From positions 83,356,861-83,420,860 of the forward strand of contig JAOWCC010000019.1 in NCBI GenBank assembly GCA_030867875.1: a stretch of DNA of 64,000 nucleotides, given 5' to 3'. The notes beneath the pieces are model-generated. The model had not been told where the DNA came from. It did no database searches and saw nothing but the letters and a program-made list of their open reading frames with translations. This stretch comes from Actinernus sp. WN-2022. Taxonomy: Eukaryota; Cnidaria; Anthozoa; Actiniaria; Actinernidae. The position numbers were made by a program, and so were the translations under genes. Below, piece by piece: positions 1-10,925 of the stretch (the stretch's first letter is position 1; every line of letters starts with the position of its first letter).

Positions 1-1031
1 TATAAATTGGCATGGTTCAAGACTGGTTACCAGAGTCGCGTGCTTTTATCCCATGACCATCTTAGTTTTTCGTTTATTTCAAGGCAATATGCGGTGTTGG
101 GGATCACAGATAAATAAAATTATATTTTCTTGCGTTGAGGGCTTACAATCACGTCTAGAATGTTTGGAGGTAAAAATCTACAAAATAAGTCACGTGACTT
201 TGAATTTCACATATTCTCTCCTTACCAATGAACTACAGGTTCTAAAACATAGTAGTCAAGAGTAGAGTGTAAGCAAGGGCTCTAAGACAATATTATTACA
301 TTTTTTATTCGATCCGATGGCGAGGGTGGTTCTTTCCTCTCAGTGGAGAACGTGTTAACTATCAACTTATCAACTGAGTGCTGTGTAAATAGGACACGTT
401 CGGAAAATCACTGTGGAGTGGATTCATAGCAACTGGAATTCGGAGCTTATGAAGAAGTCTGAAACAAGCCAATTACGACAAAAGATAAGTACTTTAATTA
501 GTTTGCTCACTGACAGTAACCTTTACGGTAAAACATGGTATTTTGAACGTGTTCTAAGCTTAGCAATTTTCATTCATTGACAACTGACTTGAGAAATCGG
601 ATCGACCCTGTTTTCCTCATCACCTCAAATTGAATAAAACCTAAATACAATATAAAATTGTCAAGGTCGATTAGTTTAATATTAATTCTGACAAAAATTA
701 AAGTTGTCCGGCATCCCTGTGCAAATTAAGGCAGGTTTTAGTGATTTTCTTTTGAGGACTTAAAATCCCAGGCCTTACTTAGCCATGTCCTTAAAAAGAG
801 CATGTGCTGTAAAGTATCCAGCGTAAAAAGGTATATCACAATCAGTACTAGTGTTTAAATTTCTTTAACATCATTATTTAAACCACGGTAAAGTTCTAGT
901 TCAGTCAAAGCATTAACACAAGTATGAACATACATTTTGAGCTATCTAAGATTCTCAAAGTTGTCTATTACATGCAAACAATATATATTTCCCATGTTTG
1001 TACCTCGTTATTGGCCCCTAACTGAGCGCAT
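1..1031. other. No gene recognised
   Basis: AT-rich sequence. The longest open frame is about 70 codons and has no recognisable motif. I see no splice-flanked exon, RNA gene or clear repeat boundary here. Confidence 0.6.
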
Positions 1032-1500
1032 GACAAGCACTTGGGCACGGCACTCCTAACTTTGGCACGGTACTCCTAACTTTGGTACGGCACTCTTAAC
1101 ATTGGCACGGAACTCCTAACTTTGGCACGGTATACTCCTAACTTGGGCACGGCACTCGTACCTTGGGCACGTCACTCTTAACTTGGCACGGCACTCCTAA
1201 CTTGGGCACGTCACTCCTAACTTGGGCACGGCACTCTTAACTTGGGCACGGCACTCCTAACTTGGGCACGGCACTCCTGACATTCGGACTGAGACTACCT
1301 TTTCATGAGCCTCAGAACCCCTAGATTTTCGGACACACGTACCTGAAAGATTTACATGTACATAGCAAAAATAAGGGGTGCCGTGCCAAAAGATTGTAGC
1401 ACTCGCGTACCAAAAGATTGTGGCACTCGCGTACCAAATGATTGTGGCACTCGCGCACCAAAAATTTCCGAGTGCCGCACCCAAAATACTTGTCTTGTAC
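1032..1500. mobile_element. Foldback-type element with inverted minisatellite arms (copy 1)
   Basis: The left arm (about 1040-1275) is a tandem array of a 20-bp unit containing GGGCACGGCACTCCTAACTT. The right arm (about 1376-1490) holds the same motif in the opposite orientation (GTGCCGTGCC, GTGGCACTCGCG). A unique core of about 100 bp lies between them. The outer ends are also inverted: GACAAGCACTTGGG on the left against CCCAAAATACTTGTC on the right. A second copy with the same core and ends lies at 20955-21705. There is no coding capacity, so it is probably a non-autonomous foldback transposon. Confidence 0.7.
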
Positions 1501-1509
1501 ACCGGGCTT

Positions 1510-2140
1510 AAAAGGGAAGGGAGAGCTTGTTTACTAGTTTCTAGTCCAGGATGCACTAAATGTGAATTGTATTTTTTTGTGATTGCAAAGTCGTCTAAAG
1601 GAAAATGAATGTGTATGAGTACAGTAGCAAAATGTTTGATGATTTAGAAAACGGCGGTAAAATGAGAACTAAGACTTAGCAACATGCATGTATCTTACGA
1701 AATCGATTACTATGGCATGTTAGTAGCCTCATTCTCTGACTAGTCAGCCAGTCGTTTTTTTGTCCAAAATGGCGGCCGTTTTATCTCCCGAGTAAGAAGC
1801 CTGGCAAAAACTCATGCAAAGTGAAATAATATGCGTGTTTTGGGGTCGGTTTACAATGTATGTTTTTGACCTACGTAAAACCGGTACCTACGGCAGAAAA
1901 TTTAACTGGCTTTACACCTATACTTAATAGACCCCTCAAAATCTAACAAAGACCTCTCGATTTCAAGAGGTTTTAGTCGGGCTTCTCGGCGTGGGGCTAA
2001 ACCGAAGAAGTGACATCACGATATCCAGCCGCGCGTAAACAAAAAGCCTGGAGACGAGGCTAGCCTGCTAGTATATTGCTCTTAACTGAACTGAATAAAA
2101 CAATCTGAAAAATATACTTGTATTTTGTATCAGTCAATTC
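1510..2140. other. No gene recognised
   Basis: No convincing open frame. A short hairpin (ACCTCT...AGAGGT) sits near 1950-1970 and an AAAATGGCGGCC (YY1-like) motif near 1767. Nothing else can be supported. Confidence 0.5.
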
Positions 2141-2144
2141 CAAA

Positions 2145-3399
2145 CCCGTGCATGCCTTGCTCATATCTGTTGATAGTATCCCTACATAATCTCTTTTGTC
2201 CACAGCAAGCTTTCATTCTTCTGTAAGTCTAAGTAGTGTTGTTTCACAGCTATACCTTTTTCTATATGCAGATATGCAGGAGTCAAGCTCAGACTCAAAA
2301 CGCCCATTAACTTGCATGCTCATCAGTTGCTCGTAAACTTTATTCACGGTGCTAAGTAAGGTTACCGACGATAGTTCTTTTCATACAATCGATCATCGTT
2401 TTTGAACACAGGACTCCATTCACCTTTTTTCCAAGCCTCTGGCCACTCGCCTTTCTGTATGCTATTATTATACAGCTTAGTTAACGAGTCTGCAGTCCAC
2501 TAGCTGCAAGTCTAAGCATTTTTGGTGTTATTGAATCCCAGCCTGAGGCCTTCCTAGCATTAAGGCCTTCGAGCACTAACTGCACTTGTTTGCTGCTAAG
2601 CTGTGTAAAGCTAAATTCTTCTGGTGTACCTTCATGTGCAAGCTCTATGTTCCTGAGACTTGGATGATTAGATAGGTCTTCTTCTTGTTGAAAAATAATT
2701 CACTAGAATGTTAGCCACTTTCTCCTGATCTCTCTCAATCTCCCCATGGCCATTCTCCATCCTAATGTTTATATCTGTTCCACTTTGACCATTGCTTTTG
2801 CTGCCGAGAAAAGGTTTGAAAGAAATCACTTGGCTTGGCTTTTAAGTCTTCCGCCTTTTGCAACCAGTACTGTTTGATGGCTTTTCTTCTGCATTTGGTT
2901 GCTATATTTCTCCATTTCCTCTTCAGATCCCAATTCTCTTGTGTTCTTTGGTGAGCATATTTCTTAGCAGAAATCCTTTTCATTTTGATGGCACTTTTCC
3001 ATTCAGGTGTCATATACGGCACATCCTTGTCTCTAAATCTCATTCTCTTTGTTGGCATGTGCTTCTCAGCAATAGTGTTAAACAGAGACTCCCAATACTC
3101 ATATTTGTCATCCAGTGTGTCAAAAGTGTCCATTACATCCCATGGGGAGACCTTAAGTCATTGTTAAATTCTTCAATGTCCAGGTTCTTTGTACTTTTGA
3201 AAGTTCTAACTTTCCTTTGGTGTTGGTGGACCTTTTCAGTCATCAAACCATAAACCAAGTGGTGATCACTTATTTCGGGATTGAATGCACCACTTTTCCG
3301 GAACAGCTCTGGCTTATTTGTGAGAATAACATCCAGTAGAGTAGCTGATGTACATTTAACTCTAGTCGGTTGATCGATCAAACACTCGAAACCATACAC
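2145..3399 (-). pseudogene. LINE endonuclease end, linker and partial RT
   Basis: The frame 3399-3133 holds the endonuclease C-terminus with LLDVILTN and the SDHH motif. A stop separates it from the linker frame 3133-2762, whose MPTKRMR, PEWKSAIKMKR and RKWRN motifs recur in the same order in the 740-codon LINE ORF at 38426. Between about 2640 and 2145 several short frames give RT fingers and palm motifs up to the motif A aspartate, with a stop and frame changes. The rest of the RT and the 3' UTR are missing, an unusual 3' truncation for a LINE that points to deletion after insertion. Confidence 0.8.
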
Positions 3400-3441
3400 A
3401 TCCTCTAGGTCAACGAGAATCTTTCCTTCTTTATCATTTGG

Positions 3442-4195
3442 TCATAATCTGTCCAGGTTCAGATCCCCAGTTATTATTACCATTTTACACTCCATATTTG
3501 CCCACATACACACTGAATTAAATTCCTCCTCTAATCCGAGATAGTAATTTGTTCCAACTGCTTTTGGGGGTCTGTATATCCCAACAAATAGCACATCATT
3601 ATTATTAATTTTAGCCTTGACAGCAAGAACCTCCAGAAACTTCAATTTCCTTGGGAGTTTGGCTTGTTTTGATATCAGCATTGATGAAAAATATGCCATA
3701 AGTCCACCACCTCCCTTTGCTCTATCCTTGCGGTAAATATGATATCCTTCGAGGTTAAACTGATCATTCGGGTAAGAGGCATCAAACTTTGTCTCTGATA
3801 GAAAAATCACGTGACTTGAGATCGTTGTTAAGCAGTTTTAAGTCATCAATCGTATTCTGAATGCTGTTTACATTCAAATGAATAAGTAGAAAATCACTGT
3901 AATTTCTATTCCTTTCCTCAATAATCCAAGGCTCTGATACACTCTCTTGAAGTGACTGATTCACTATCTCAGCAGAGTCTTCCAGTTCCAAACATATACT
4001 AGTCATATCCATTACCTCATAGAAAGGGAATGTCTGTAATACACAACAGTCACAGTGCCATTGATAAGTCTTGTTTGTATGTAGACGAGTAGTAATGCTT
4101 AGCTTCGTGCAATTGGCATGATAAATATCGTTACACTCGCTGCACATGAATCGGTAATGCCGTTGGCTTACTCTTTTGGTGCACGAGGGGCATTT
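3442..4195 (-). pseudogene. LINE N-terminal zinc finger and EEP endonuclease
   Basis: The first frame (about 4195 to 3782) starts in a CPSC motif, then reads MCSECNDIYHANCTK and WHCDCC, the cysteine/histidine spacing of a PHD-like finger seen at the N-terminus of some CR1/L2 LINE proteins. It continues into the opening strand of an EEP endonuclease (HLNVNSIQNTIDDLK). A frameshift then leads to the frame 3810-3442, which has LSETKFD, the glycine-rich AKGGGG stretch, GIYRPP and the catalytic-site GDLN. The endonuclease would nick target DNA for target-primed reverse transcription. Because of the frameshift this copy cannot encode an active protein. Confidence 0.8.
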
Positions 4196-4196
4196 T

Positions 4197-4530
4197 ATAG
4201 CACTAGGTCCCCTTGCATCAAAAGTCCGGCAAAGCCCGGAATTACCGGGCTTTCCGGACTATTCACCGTGCTTTTTGCATTAGACTTGCGCGGTAAAAGC
4301 CCGGAAATCCCGTTTTTTTCCTGCCTTTCACAGAAAGCCTGGAAAAAATTCCGGGCAAGTCTGGAAAGCCAGGAAAGCCCGGTAAAAAATCCAGACTTTC
4401 CCGGTAATGGCTGATTCATCAGGGAAGCCTAAAGCACGGGAAAAGGCCGGAAAAATCGTTTTTCCGGCCTTTCACAGAAAGCACGGAAAAAATTCCGGGA
4501 AAGTACGGAAAATATCATGCCGATTCTGGG
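4197..4530. repeat. CCGGAAA/TTTCCGG-rich repeat, copy 1
   Basis: Dense short palindromic runs of CCGGGCTTTCCGG, GCCCGGAAA and AAAATTCCGGG. Its left edge reads CCTTGCATCAAAAGTCCGG, which matches in reverse complement the right edge of the short copy at 13560-13631 (CCGGGCTTTTGGTGCAAGGG). That shared edge suggests a defined repeat family. Open frames across it are composition artefacts. Confidence 0.6.
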
Positions 4531-4959
4531 GTGAAAATTTGTCCCGGTTACATGTAAATGTCTGATTTAATACGTGAGAAGACATGCACCAAACCTAGTT
4601 CTCCGTATTTTCTCCCTGCATTTGCATTAGAAAAGCTGGCAAACATTCTAGACTTTCCCAGTAATTGTTTGATTGATCTAAAGATATACGAAACACGGGT
4701 AAAGTTTTTTAATAATAGATTATTATTAAAGACTCAGCCGTCACTAGATCACTCACTCAGTCATGGAAGAAAAAAGGGCTGAATGGCCGCGTACTTACCC
4801 TCCAAAGGCTCTATCACCACCCAAGGCGTTTTTCTTGACAAGCATTTAGGTGCCCAATATAAAAGCTTTCTTCTAGTGGTACCAAGAAAAACATTGAAGA
4901 TATTTTCGTATATAAATCTTCTTCCAGAAACGAACTGTTGTCCTTCACGTTTACAACAC

Positions 4960-5178
4960 GTTGCCGCCATATTGATTTGGAGGGAGATGCGTTTCGTGGG
5001 CAGCGGATGCCCTTCTCGTGCTCAGCTGTCAAACTCTGTATCAAACTGACTATAATTGTACTCTGATTGGTGCATGTTTCAGAGGCGGGAAAACAAACGC
5101 GTGTTTTTTTAGCGCGAGCGCGCATTTACTTCCAGTATCGGTAATGCAGTTAGTTCACTTGGAGAAAGATAAAGAAAG
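4960..5178 (+). promoter_or_regulatory. Candidate CpG-type promoter
   Basis: Upstream of the ATG at 5179 are a GCCGCCATATTG motif (YY1-like), an inverted CCAAT box (CTGATTGGTG), an E2F-like GGCGGGAAAAC and a GCGCGAGCGCGC run within about 200 bp. The clustering and the following exon-like segment suggest a housekeeping-type promoter. This is inference from motifs alone. Confidence 0.35.
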
Positions 5179-5284
5179 ATGGACGTTCTCGGAGTGTTTT
5201 GTCTGTGGAATCCTAACAAACAGCGAGCTTATAATTCTCCAGCGGTCCTTCAGGGTTCCAAAGATCAGTACTACATTAACCACG
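5179..5284 (+). CDS. Candidate first coding exon, unknown protein
   Basis: An ATG opens a 35-codon frame (MDVLGVFCLWNPNKQRAY and onward) that ends exactly at a consensus donor (CACG|GTAAGT) at 5284/5285. The surrounding sequence has the motif content of a CpG promoter. No following exon was identified with confidence before the repeats begin at 5693. It could be a genuine first exon whose partner exons lie far away, or the relic of a gene disrupted by transposons. I do not recognise the protein. Confidence 0.35.
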
Positions 5285-5692
5285 GTAAGTGTACAATTTG
5301 TCAATTGTCATTTTGCCTATCACTCATTTCTCGGCGACAGTGTTTTTAGGAGAAGATAATTTGAACAAAACCGCGTATATATTGTGTGCCAAAAACTAAC
5401 AGGCTAAAGACGATGTTTTGTGCCGAGCTAAAAATCGATTTTAGCAAAGATTTCGCAATATTTGTGTTGCTTTTTGAATGGACTGAAAATTAAATTGGAG
5501 TGTTAAATAAATCCAAACCAAGCTAAAATTTAAAACAAACTTCTCTCGTCAGATAAGTGCAAGACCTGGCTATGTAGCTAACAAAACTTGAGGCGGTTTA
5601 TTTACAAAGAAAAGCAAGAAATTAACTTCGTGCCACGCTAAAACAGTTCATAGTCAAGAGTTTATGTTATCATAATTAGAGTAATTAGAGTG

Positions 5693-6087
5693 TTAATCCA
5701 AAGCGAAAAATGGAATTCAAATTAGTCTGCGGGTTAGTTTTTGGCGCTTTTTGCAAATAATACATACGCGACAGTTAGAAATCCTCTCTTTATAACTCAT
5801 CTATGCAGCCAAATGTTTTTTTTTTGGGGGGGGGGGGAGAAGGCCGGTTTGCTTTACATTCAATAGCAAATATACCGTATATAGTTGTTATTAATCCAAA
5901 GTGAAAAATGGAATTCAAATTAGTCTGCGGGTTAGTTTTTGGCGCTTTTTGCAAATAATACATACGCGACAGTTAGAAAAATCATCTCTTAACTCATCAT
6001 GCAGCCATATATTTTTTTTGGGGGGGGGGGGGAGAAGGCCGGTTTGCTTTACAATCAATAGCAAATATACCGTACATAGTAGTTATT
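5693..6087. repeat. Tandem duplication, two copies of about 198 bp
   Basis: The segments 5693-5890 and 5891-6087 are near-identical direct copies starting TTAATCCAAAG. Each contains a poly-T/poly-G tract (5814-5837 and 6009-6032). The small open frame across the second copy is not conserved in the first and is not reported as a gene. Confidence 0.85.
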
Positions 6088-6089
6088 AT

Positions 6090-6700
6090 ACACTGTAAAT
6101 TATATCATCTATAAGAGATTTAGTGAAACCATGTTAAATTTAAAGCACTGTTCGGTCAATTATTTTATTGCTGCTGCATGTAATTACAAAGATGCAAACC
6201 TGATAACGAAGCACAAATGGCATGTCAGCTGGCTTCAATGATCAAGTCCACCATCCCAAAACTGGCGAGAGTTTATATGAATGCAAACATTACCGCGGTA
6301 AACGTGCAACTGTCCCAGTGAAAGATTCAAAGAGAATCGATTATCTAAGATCGTATACTACTCTTAATTTGTGTTTTCCCCTCTCTGCTGCCTAATCTTT
6401 ATTGAGTACTCACATTAGCAATTGTTCATCATTAACCTACAATCACAGAAATGCGAATTCTGCCGCTCATTGGAAGAATAATAGCAACTTATCATATGAC
6501 CCGTACGGCCCCGCGCTAGGGTTGTCCACATTATTCTCGAAATTTTCACTATTATGGTAATTCTTTATGCTAAAAAAATATTACTATTATGCTCAAAAGG
6601 TCTCACTATTATCCTCAATTATGCCTAATTTTTTATTCGGATTAATTAATTAATTAATTAATTGATGCATTCATTACCTGCATAATTATGACGGTTTCCA
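6090..6700. other. No gene recognised
   Basis: AT-rich, with a TTAA-type run (TAATTAATTAATTAATTAAT) near 6640-6662. No coding or RNA feature can be supported. Confidence 0.5.
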
Positions 6701-6702
6701 GA

Positions 6703-7064
6703 ATATTAAACAATTATTCACCAACACTGAGGTGAATAATTGTTTTAGTATATACCACCCTCCAGGGCCGGGTTGTTCAAAGCCCGATTATTAGTGTTAA
6801 TCCTGGATTAACTCTGCACAGAACCTATTGGTTGTCATGGAAATTAACCCTGGATTAGCACTAATCGGGCTTTGAACAACCCGGCGCCCAGGTGAATAGC
6901 CGGCACCAAATAGTTATTTTGTTTTCTGTCAAATGGACACAAACTCGCGCGAGATGATCGCTGCTTTGCTCGGAGGTGAATATGAAATCATATTCACTGT
7001 TTGAGTAGCCAATCAGAGTGCGCGAAAAGTGATATTCACTGGTGTGGTATATACTAAATGTAAT
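6703..7064. mobile_element. MITE family copy 1, carrying a nested insertion
   Basis: The sequence from the ATTCACCAACACTGAGGTG motif through GTATATACC to the terminal GGTATATACT matches, in inverted orientation, the copy at 19669-19885. The shared internal block includes TCGCGCGAG, TTCATATTCACC and an inverted CCAAT box. Relative to the other copy this one contains an extra 121-bp element at 6767-6887. There is no coding capacity. Confidence 0.7.
6767..6887. mobile_element. Short nested MITE
   Basis: A 121-bp unit with inverted ends (GCCGGGTTGTTCAAAGCCCG and its complement). It sits in a site that is uninterrupted in the sister repeat at 19669. It is flanked by the direct repeat CCAGG (6762-6766 and 6888-6892), as expected for a short target-site duplication. 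Confidence 0.7.
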
Positions 7065-7069
7065 TATTT

Positions 7070-8330
7070 CTTGTTATTCTGGATCGTGATGGAGCTTTCA
7101 ATGTAGTCTTCCAGCCTAGTCCCTAGGCCTTCTGGCTTGGTATTTTGTCTGAGTGGGTTAATGGGATCCCTGTAGTTTGGAATGGCTTGTGACATCACCA
7201 ACTGTCACAATCTCTGATATTTGCTACTGATCGGCAAAACTGGTTGCCGGCTATGGAATCAGAACTTCCCTGGTTTATAGTGAGGGATTGTAATTTGTAA
7301 ACTGGACGGGATGCTGACATTCAAGACAAATTTCTTAAGCCGAAAGAAAGCCGGCTGCAGAGGAGTAAACTTGTTGAAATATGGACTATGACTTCTGGCT
7401 CTGGTGATTCGCTGGCAGAGTTGTTGTCTTGTAGTTTTACTCGCTACTTCCACTGGACGGATCGAGTTCTCGTGTCAACACTCAACAGAGCCACGAAGCT
7501 TTCAGGATCAGCGTTAGCAGGTTTATCTTTATTGAGTCGGATTATTCAGTTATTTCGCTGCTGGGGTGTTTGATTCCTGCATTACCTGATACATTACTGA
7601 GCTATGTTCTAATTTCGTTTCTATACCGAGTGGAGACTTCATGTTGGGACTCGCTTGTAGTCGACGGCCAGAGAATATAGTTCTTCCGTATACGTACATT
7701 GAACTCTGCTAGACGGTGACTTCTGAAACTTCTGTAGAACCTAATAGGCCCTGTATCTTGTCTCTGTAGCATAGACCTTTGGATGGCATTGTATCTGAAC
7801 TAGTTCTTTCCTGTCCTTTTCTGGTTGACTTTGCGTACATCAATGATAATGTTTGACAACAAATGGTCAAGTTCGTTTTGGAGGTAAGCTTTCTAATTAT
7901 ATTTACAGGTCATTTTTTTTGATGGACCGGCTTTCTCTCTTTTAAAAACGGTATTATTACGATGTTTGTGCTCTTAAACTGCATCACTAAGTGCATAGTT
8001 ATCTCTGTTTTACCCGGTTCGATTTGAGTTTTCAATTTCCCGAGCTTAGACCAAAATATGCGAATTTGTGACCGTTATCATGGTAACGGTCCGTACGGCA
8101 AAATCCCGACCGAGCATCAGCCAATCAAAACACTCGATTTGACATTGAGAGTGGCTTGCCATGTAATAAAAGTACGTATTACTCGTTCCAGCAGAAAAAG
8201 GTTAAATTTTACTTGCAAAGCTGGGGGAAACTCTGCGAAAGCAAATAACATTTCCCTAGATTTTTAAACCCTGGAAAATTGTGCATTTCCTAGAATTCGG
8301 AAATACGATAAAGCACGGAAAATTCTCGGG
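7070..8330. other. No gene recognised
   Basis: About 1.2 kb with only short uninformative frames on either strand. A symmetric CCGTTATCATGGTAACGG palindrome lies at about 8071-8088. No exon or repeat boundary is supported. Confidence 0.5.
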
Positions 8331-8337
8331 ATAGCTA

Positions 8338-8641
8338 GGGATTTTCCGGGCTTTTTTCGCGGAAAACCCCTGATTTTCCAGGTTTTCTTATATTCCGTGC
8401 TTTCCCGGAACATCCCAGATTTTTCCGGCCTTTCCGCGTAATTTTACTCGCGCGGAAAGCCCGGATGGATTCCGGGAAAGCCCAGAATATTTTCCGGGCT
8501 TTTTTCGCGGAAAACCCCGGATTTTCCAGGTTTTCTTAAATTCCGTGGTTTCCCGGAATATCCCGGATTTTTCCGGGCTTTCCGCGGAATTTTACTCGTG
8601 CGGAAAGCCCGGATTGGCTCCGGGAAAGCACGGAAGGGACT
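8338..8641. repeat. CCGGAAA-rich repeat, two tandem units of about 152 bp
   Basis: Two successive units (about 8338-8489 and 8490-8641) share TTTTCCGGGCTTTTTTCGCGG, the TTTTCCAGGTTTTCTTA stretch and the GCGGAAAGCCCGGAT end. The composition is like the repeat at 4197-4530. It lies directly upstream of the truncated 5' end of the LINE that follows. Confidence 0.75.
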
Positions 8642-8644
8642 GTG

Positions 8645-10625
8645 AGAATTTTTTAAATTCTCATCCAGTATTAAACACAGTTGAAATTAATTGGACCAAC
8701 TTTAAATGTATGATTATGTCAAATGCACGCAAGCACTTCCCAACTAAGGTAATTAGGCCCAGCGCTAATTCTCATCCATGGTTCAATAGAAAACTTAGGC
8801 GTATGATCAGGAAAAAGCAGCGTCTGTACAATCTAGCTAAAGATAAGAATACTGTTGATACATGGAAAAATTTCAGGGAATTTAGACGTAAAACAAAAGC
8901 AGCTATAAACCAAGCTAGAAATAATCATATTTCCTCTATACTGTCTGACAATCTTAGAGAAAACCCCAAGAAATTCTGGAAATACGTAAAGTCCCAGCGA
9001 CAAGACAGAATTGGGGTTCCACCTATTAATAAAAGTAAATAACACATTTTATAATTCTAGTAAGGAAAAGGCTAATATCTTGAATAATTACTTTAAATCA
9101 GTCTTTACAAATGAAGATTTCAGTACTTTTCCCACTATGGGGTTAAGTAGTGTTCCCACTATGGGTAACATCACAGTTACTACAGAGGGCATTGCTAGTC
9201 TCTTGGCAAATCTAACCCCATCAAAGGCAACTGGTCCGGACGAGATCCCCATTCACCTTTTGAAGATCTCCAGCGGAGTTATTGCTCCTGTACTCAGGAT
9301 TATTTATCAGCAGTCTCTGGATGGGGGCGATTTGCCATTTGATTGGAAACATATGCTCTTGTCTCCCCAGTTTTTAAGAAGGGTTCTCGTTCAGACCCCA
9401 GAAACTACAGGCCCATATCTCTGACTTGTGTTCTCTGCAAAACACTAGAGCATATAATTTTCTCAAATATTATGGGCCACTTAGATAAGCACTCATTATT
9501 ATCTTATTTACAGCATGGATTCAGGAAAGGCTTTTCGTGTGAGTCACAGCTGATTCTAACTTCACATGACCTAGCTAAAAACTTCGATCTAAAACTTCAA
9601 ACTGATCTCACCCTGCTTGACGTTTCTAAGGCATTTGACTCTGTTCCGCACCAGAGGTTATTTGCCAAACTCTCTGCCTATGGCATAAAGGGCAGCACTT
9701 TATCTTGGATAAAGGGCTTTCTAACAAACCGCACTCAAGTGACAGTGGTCGATGGCGACCACTCCGACATGTGTACAGTAACGTCCGGTGTACCACATGG
9801 TCCGTACTTGGACCCCTACTCTTTCTTTTGTTCATTGATGGCCTCCCTCAAGGCATCTCCTCTCAGATCCGTCTTTTTGCTGATGATTGTATTATATATC
9901 TTCAGTTGTCTTCTGCACTCTCTCCTGAAGTGCTTCAAACTGACCTTGATACCCTATCATCATGGGCCAAGAAATGGCAAATGCGATTCAACTGTGAGAA
10001 ATGCTTCACAATGCATATCTCGCGCAGCCAGTCTCCAATTATTACCACCTATTTCCTGGATGGCAAGGCTCTAAAGAAAACTGACTCTCACCCTTATCTT
10101 GGAGTCATCCTGTCCTCAGATCTTCGTTCCAATAAGCACTGTGACCATGTGTCAAGTAAGGCAAGCACGACGCTGAATTTTATCTCAAGGAACTTCTATC
10201 ATTCTACTCATGAGGTTAAGGCTAGGCTTTACCTCACTCTTGTTCTCCCCATGATGGAGTACGCATGCTCAGCATGGGATCCTTATACTCAGCGCAATGT
10301 AAACCAGTTGGAAAAGGTGCAAAGACGTGCGGCACGGTTCGTGTACCGGGACTACTAGAGGGAGTCCAGTGTCAGCTCCATGTTGTCTAACCTGAACTGG
10401 CCCCTCCTTTCTAAACGGCGGGAGTGCCTCCGCCTAAGCTTTTTCCACAAAGCCACCCTTGGCCTCAACGCTATTGAGCCAACCCAGTATGCTGCCCTAT
10501 CTACCGGGGTTACACGGCGTAAGCACTCTAAAATTTACAACCACTTCAATGTGCGCACTGATGTCTTCATGTACTCTTTGTTCCTCGCACTATTCCTGCC
10601 TGGAATAATCTACCAGAGCATGTAG
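8645..10625 (+). pseudogene. LINE linker and reverse transcriptase ORF, frameshifted
   Basis: Frames at about 8645-9042 (linker with HPWFNRKLRRMIRKKQRLY and NPKKFWKYVKS), 9011-9424 (ATGPDEIPIHLLK), 9343-9830 (NYRPISLTCV, HGFRKGFSCE and motif A LLDVSKAFDSVPH), 9790-10358 (motif B remnant LGPLLFLLFIDGL, catalytic FADD, then YLGVILSSD and VQRRAARFV) and 10380-10625 (MLSNLNWPLLSKRRE) read as one RT protein broken by at least three frameshifts or stops. The family reverse-transcribes its own mRNA at a nicked target. With the endonuclease missing and the frames broken, this copy is dead. Confidence 0.85.
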
Positions 10626-10920
10626 TAAATGCAAAAAGCCCCGAAAGCTTTAGTAAGCAAGTCCTGTCTTTTCTGAAACAAGAGCCCATCTGGGCTTTCA
10701 CTCGGGCCACATCAGATTGAAGATGAAATTACACTTTCATTTGAAATCCTCTAGTAATAACCGAAGGGAAGAATTATTAGCTGAATTTAGCAGTCTTTAG
10801 GAGTGGCTGGTAGCGCGGTGACATTCATTCTCTGCTCCCCTAGTATATATATGTAATTTAATATTTTGTTTTTCTCGTGTATGTAAATTAAAGAAGTTGA
10901 CCTCTACTTATTCATGTTCA
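8645..10920 (+). mobile_element. 5'-truncated LINE (Jockey/CR1 group) with 3' UTR
   Basis: Starts inside the linker after the lost endonuclease and continues through the RT, the C-terminal thumb/connection region and a 3' UTR of about 300 bp ending near TGTAAATTAAAGAAG at 10900. The RT motifs are distinct from those of the LINEs at 2145 and 38420, so this is a second lineage. Its 3' UTR is also present at 13972-14215, as part of the segmental duplication. Confidence 0.88.
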
Positions 10921-10925
10921 AGTTA

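Larger units (their letters stand above)
2145..4205 (-). mobile_element. CR1/L2-like LINE copy, broken, truncated inside RT
   Basis: Read on the minus strand it carries, in order, a Cys/His-rich PHD-like finger, an endonuclease/exonuclease/phosphatase (EEP) endonuclease, a basic linker and the first part of a reverse transcriptase. The frames shift several times. The RT part can be followed through the GEW-PVFK, AYRK-YSCETTL and LSTDMSKA motifs and stops at about 2145, just inside RT motif A. The linker and RT match the intact LINE ORF at 38426-40648 motif by motif, so both belong to one lineage. The 5' end abuts a GC-rich repeat at about 4200. Confidence 0.88.
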
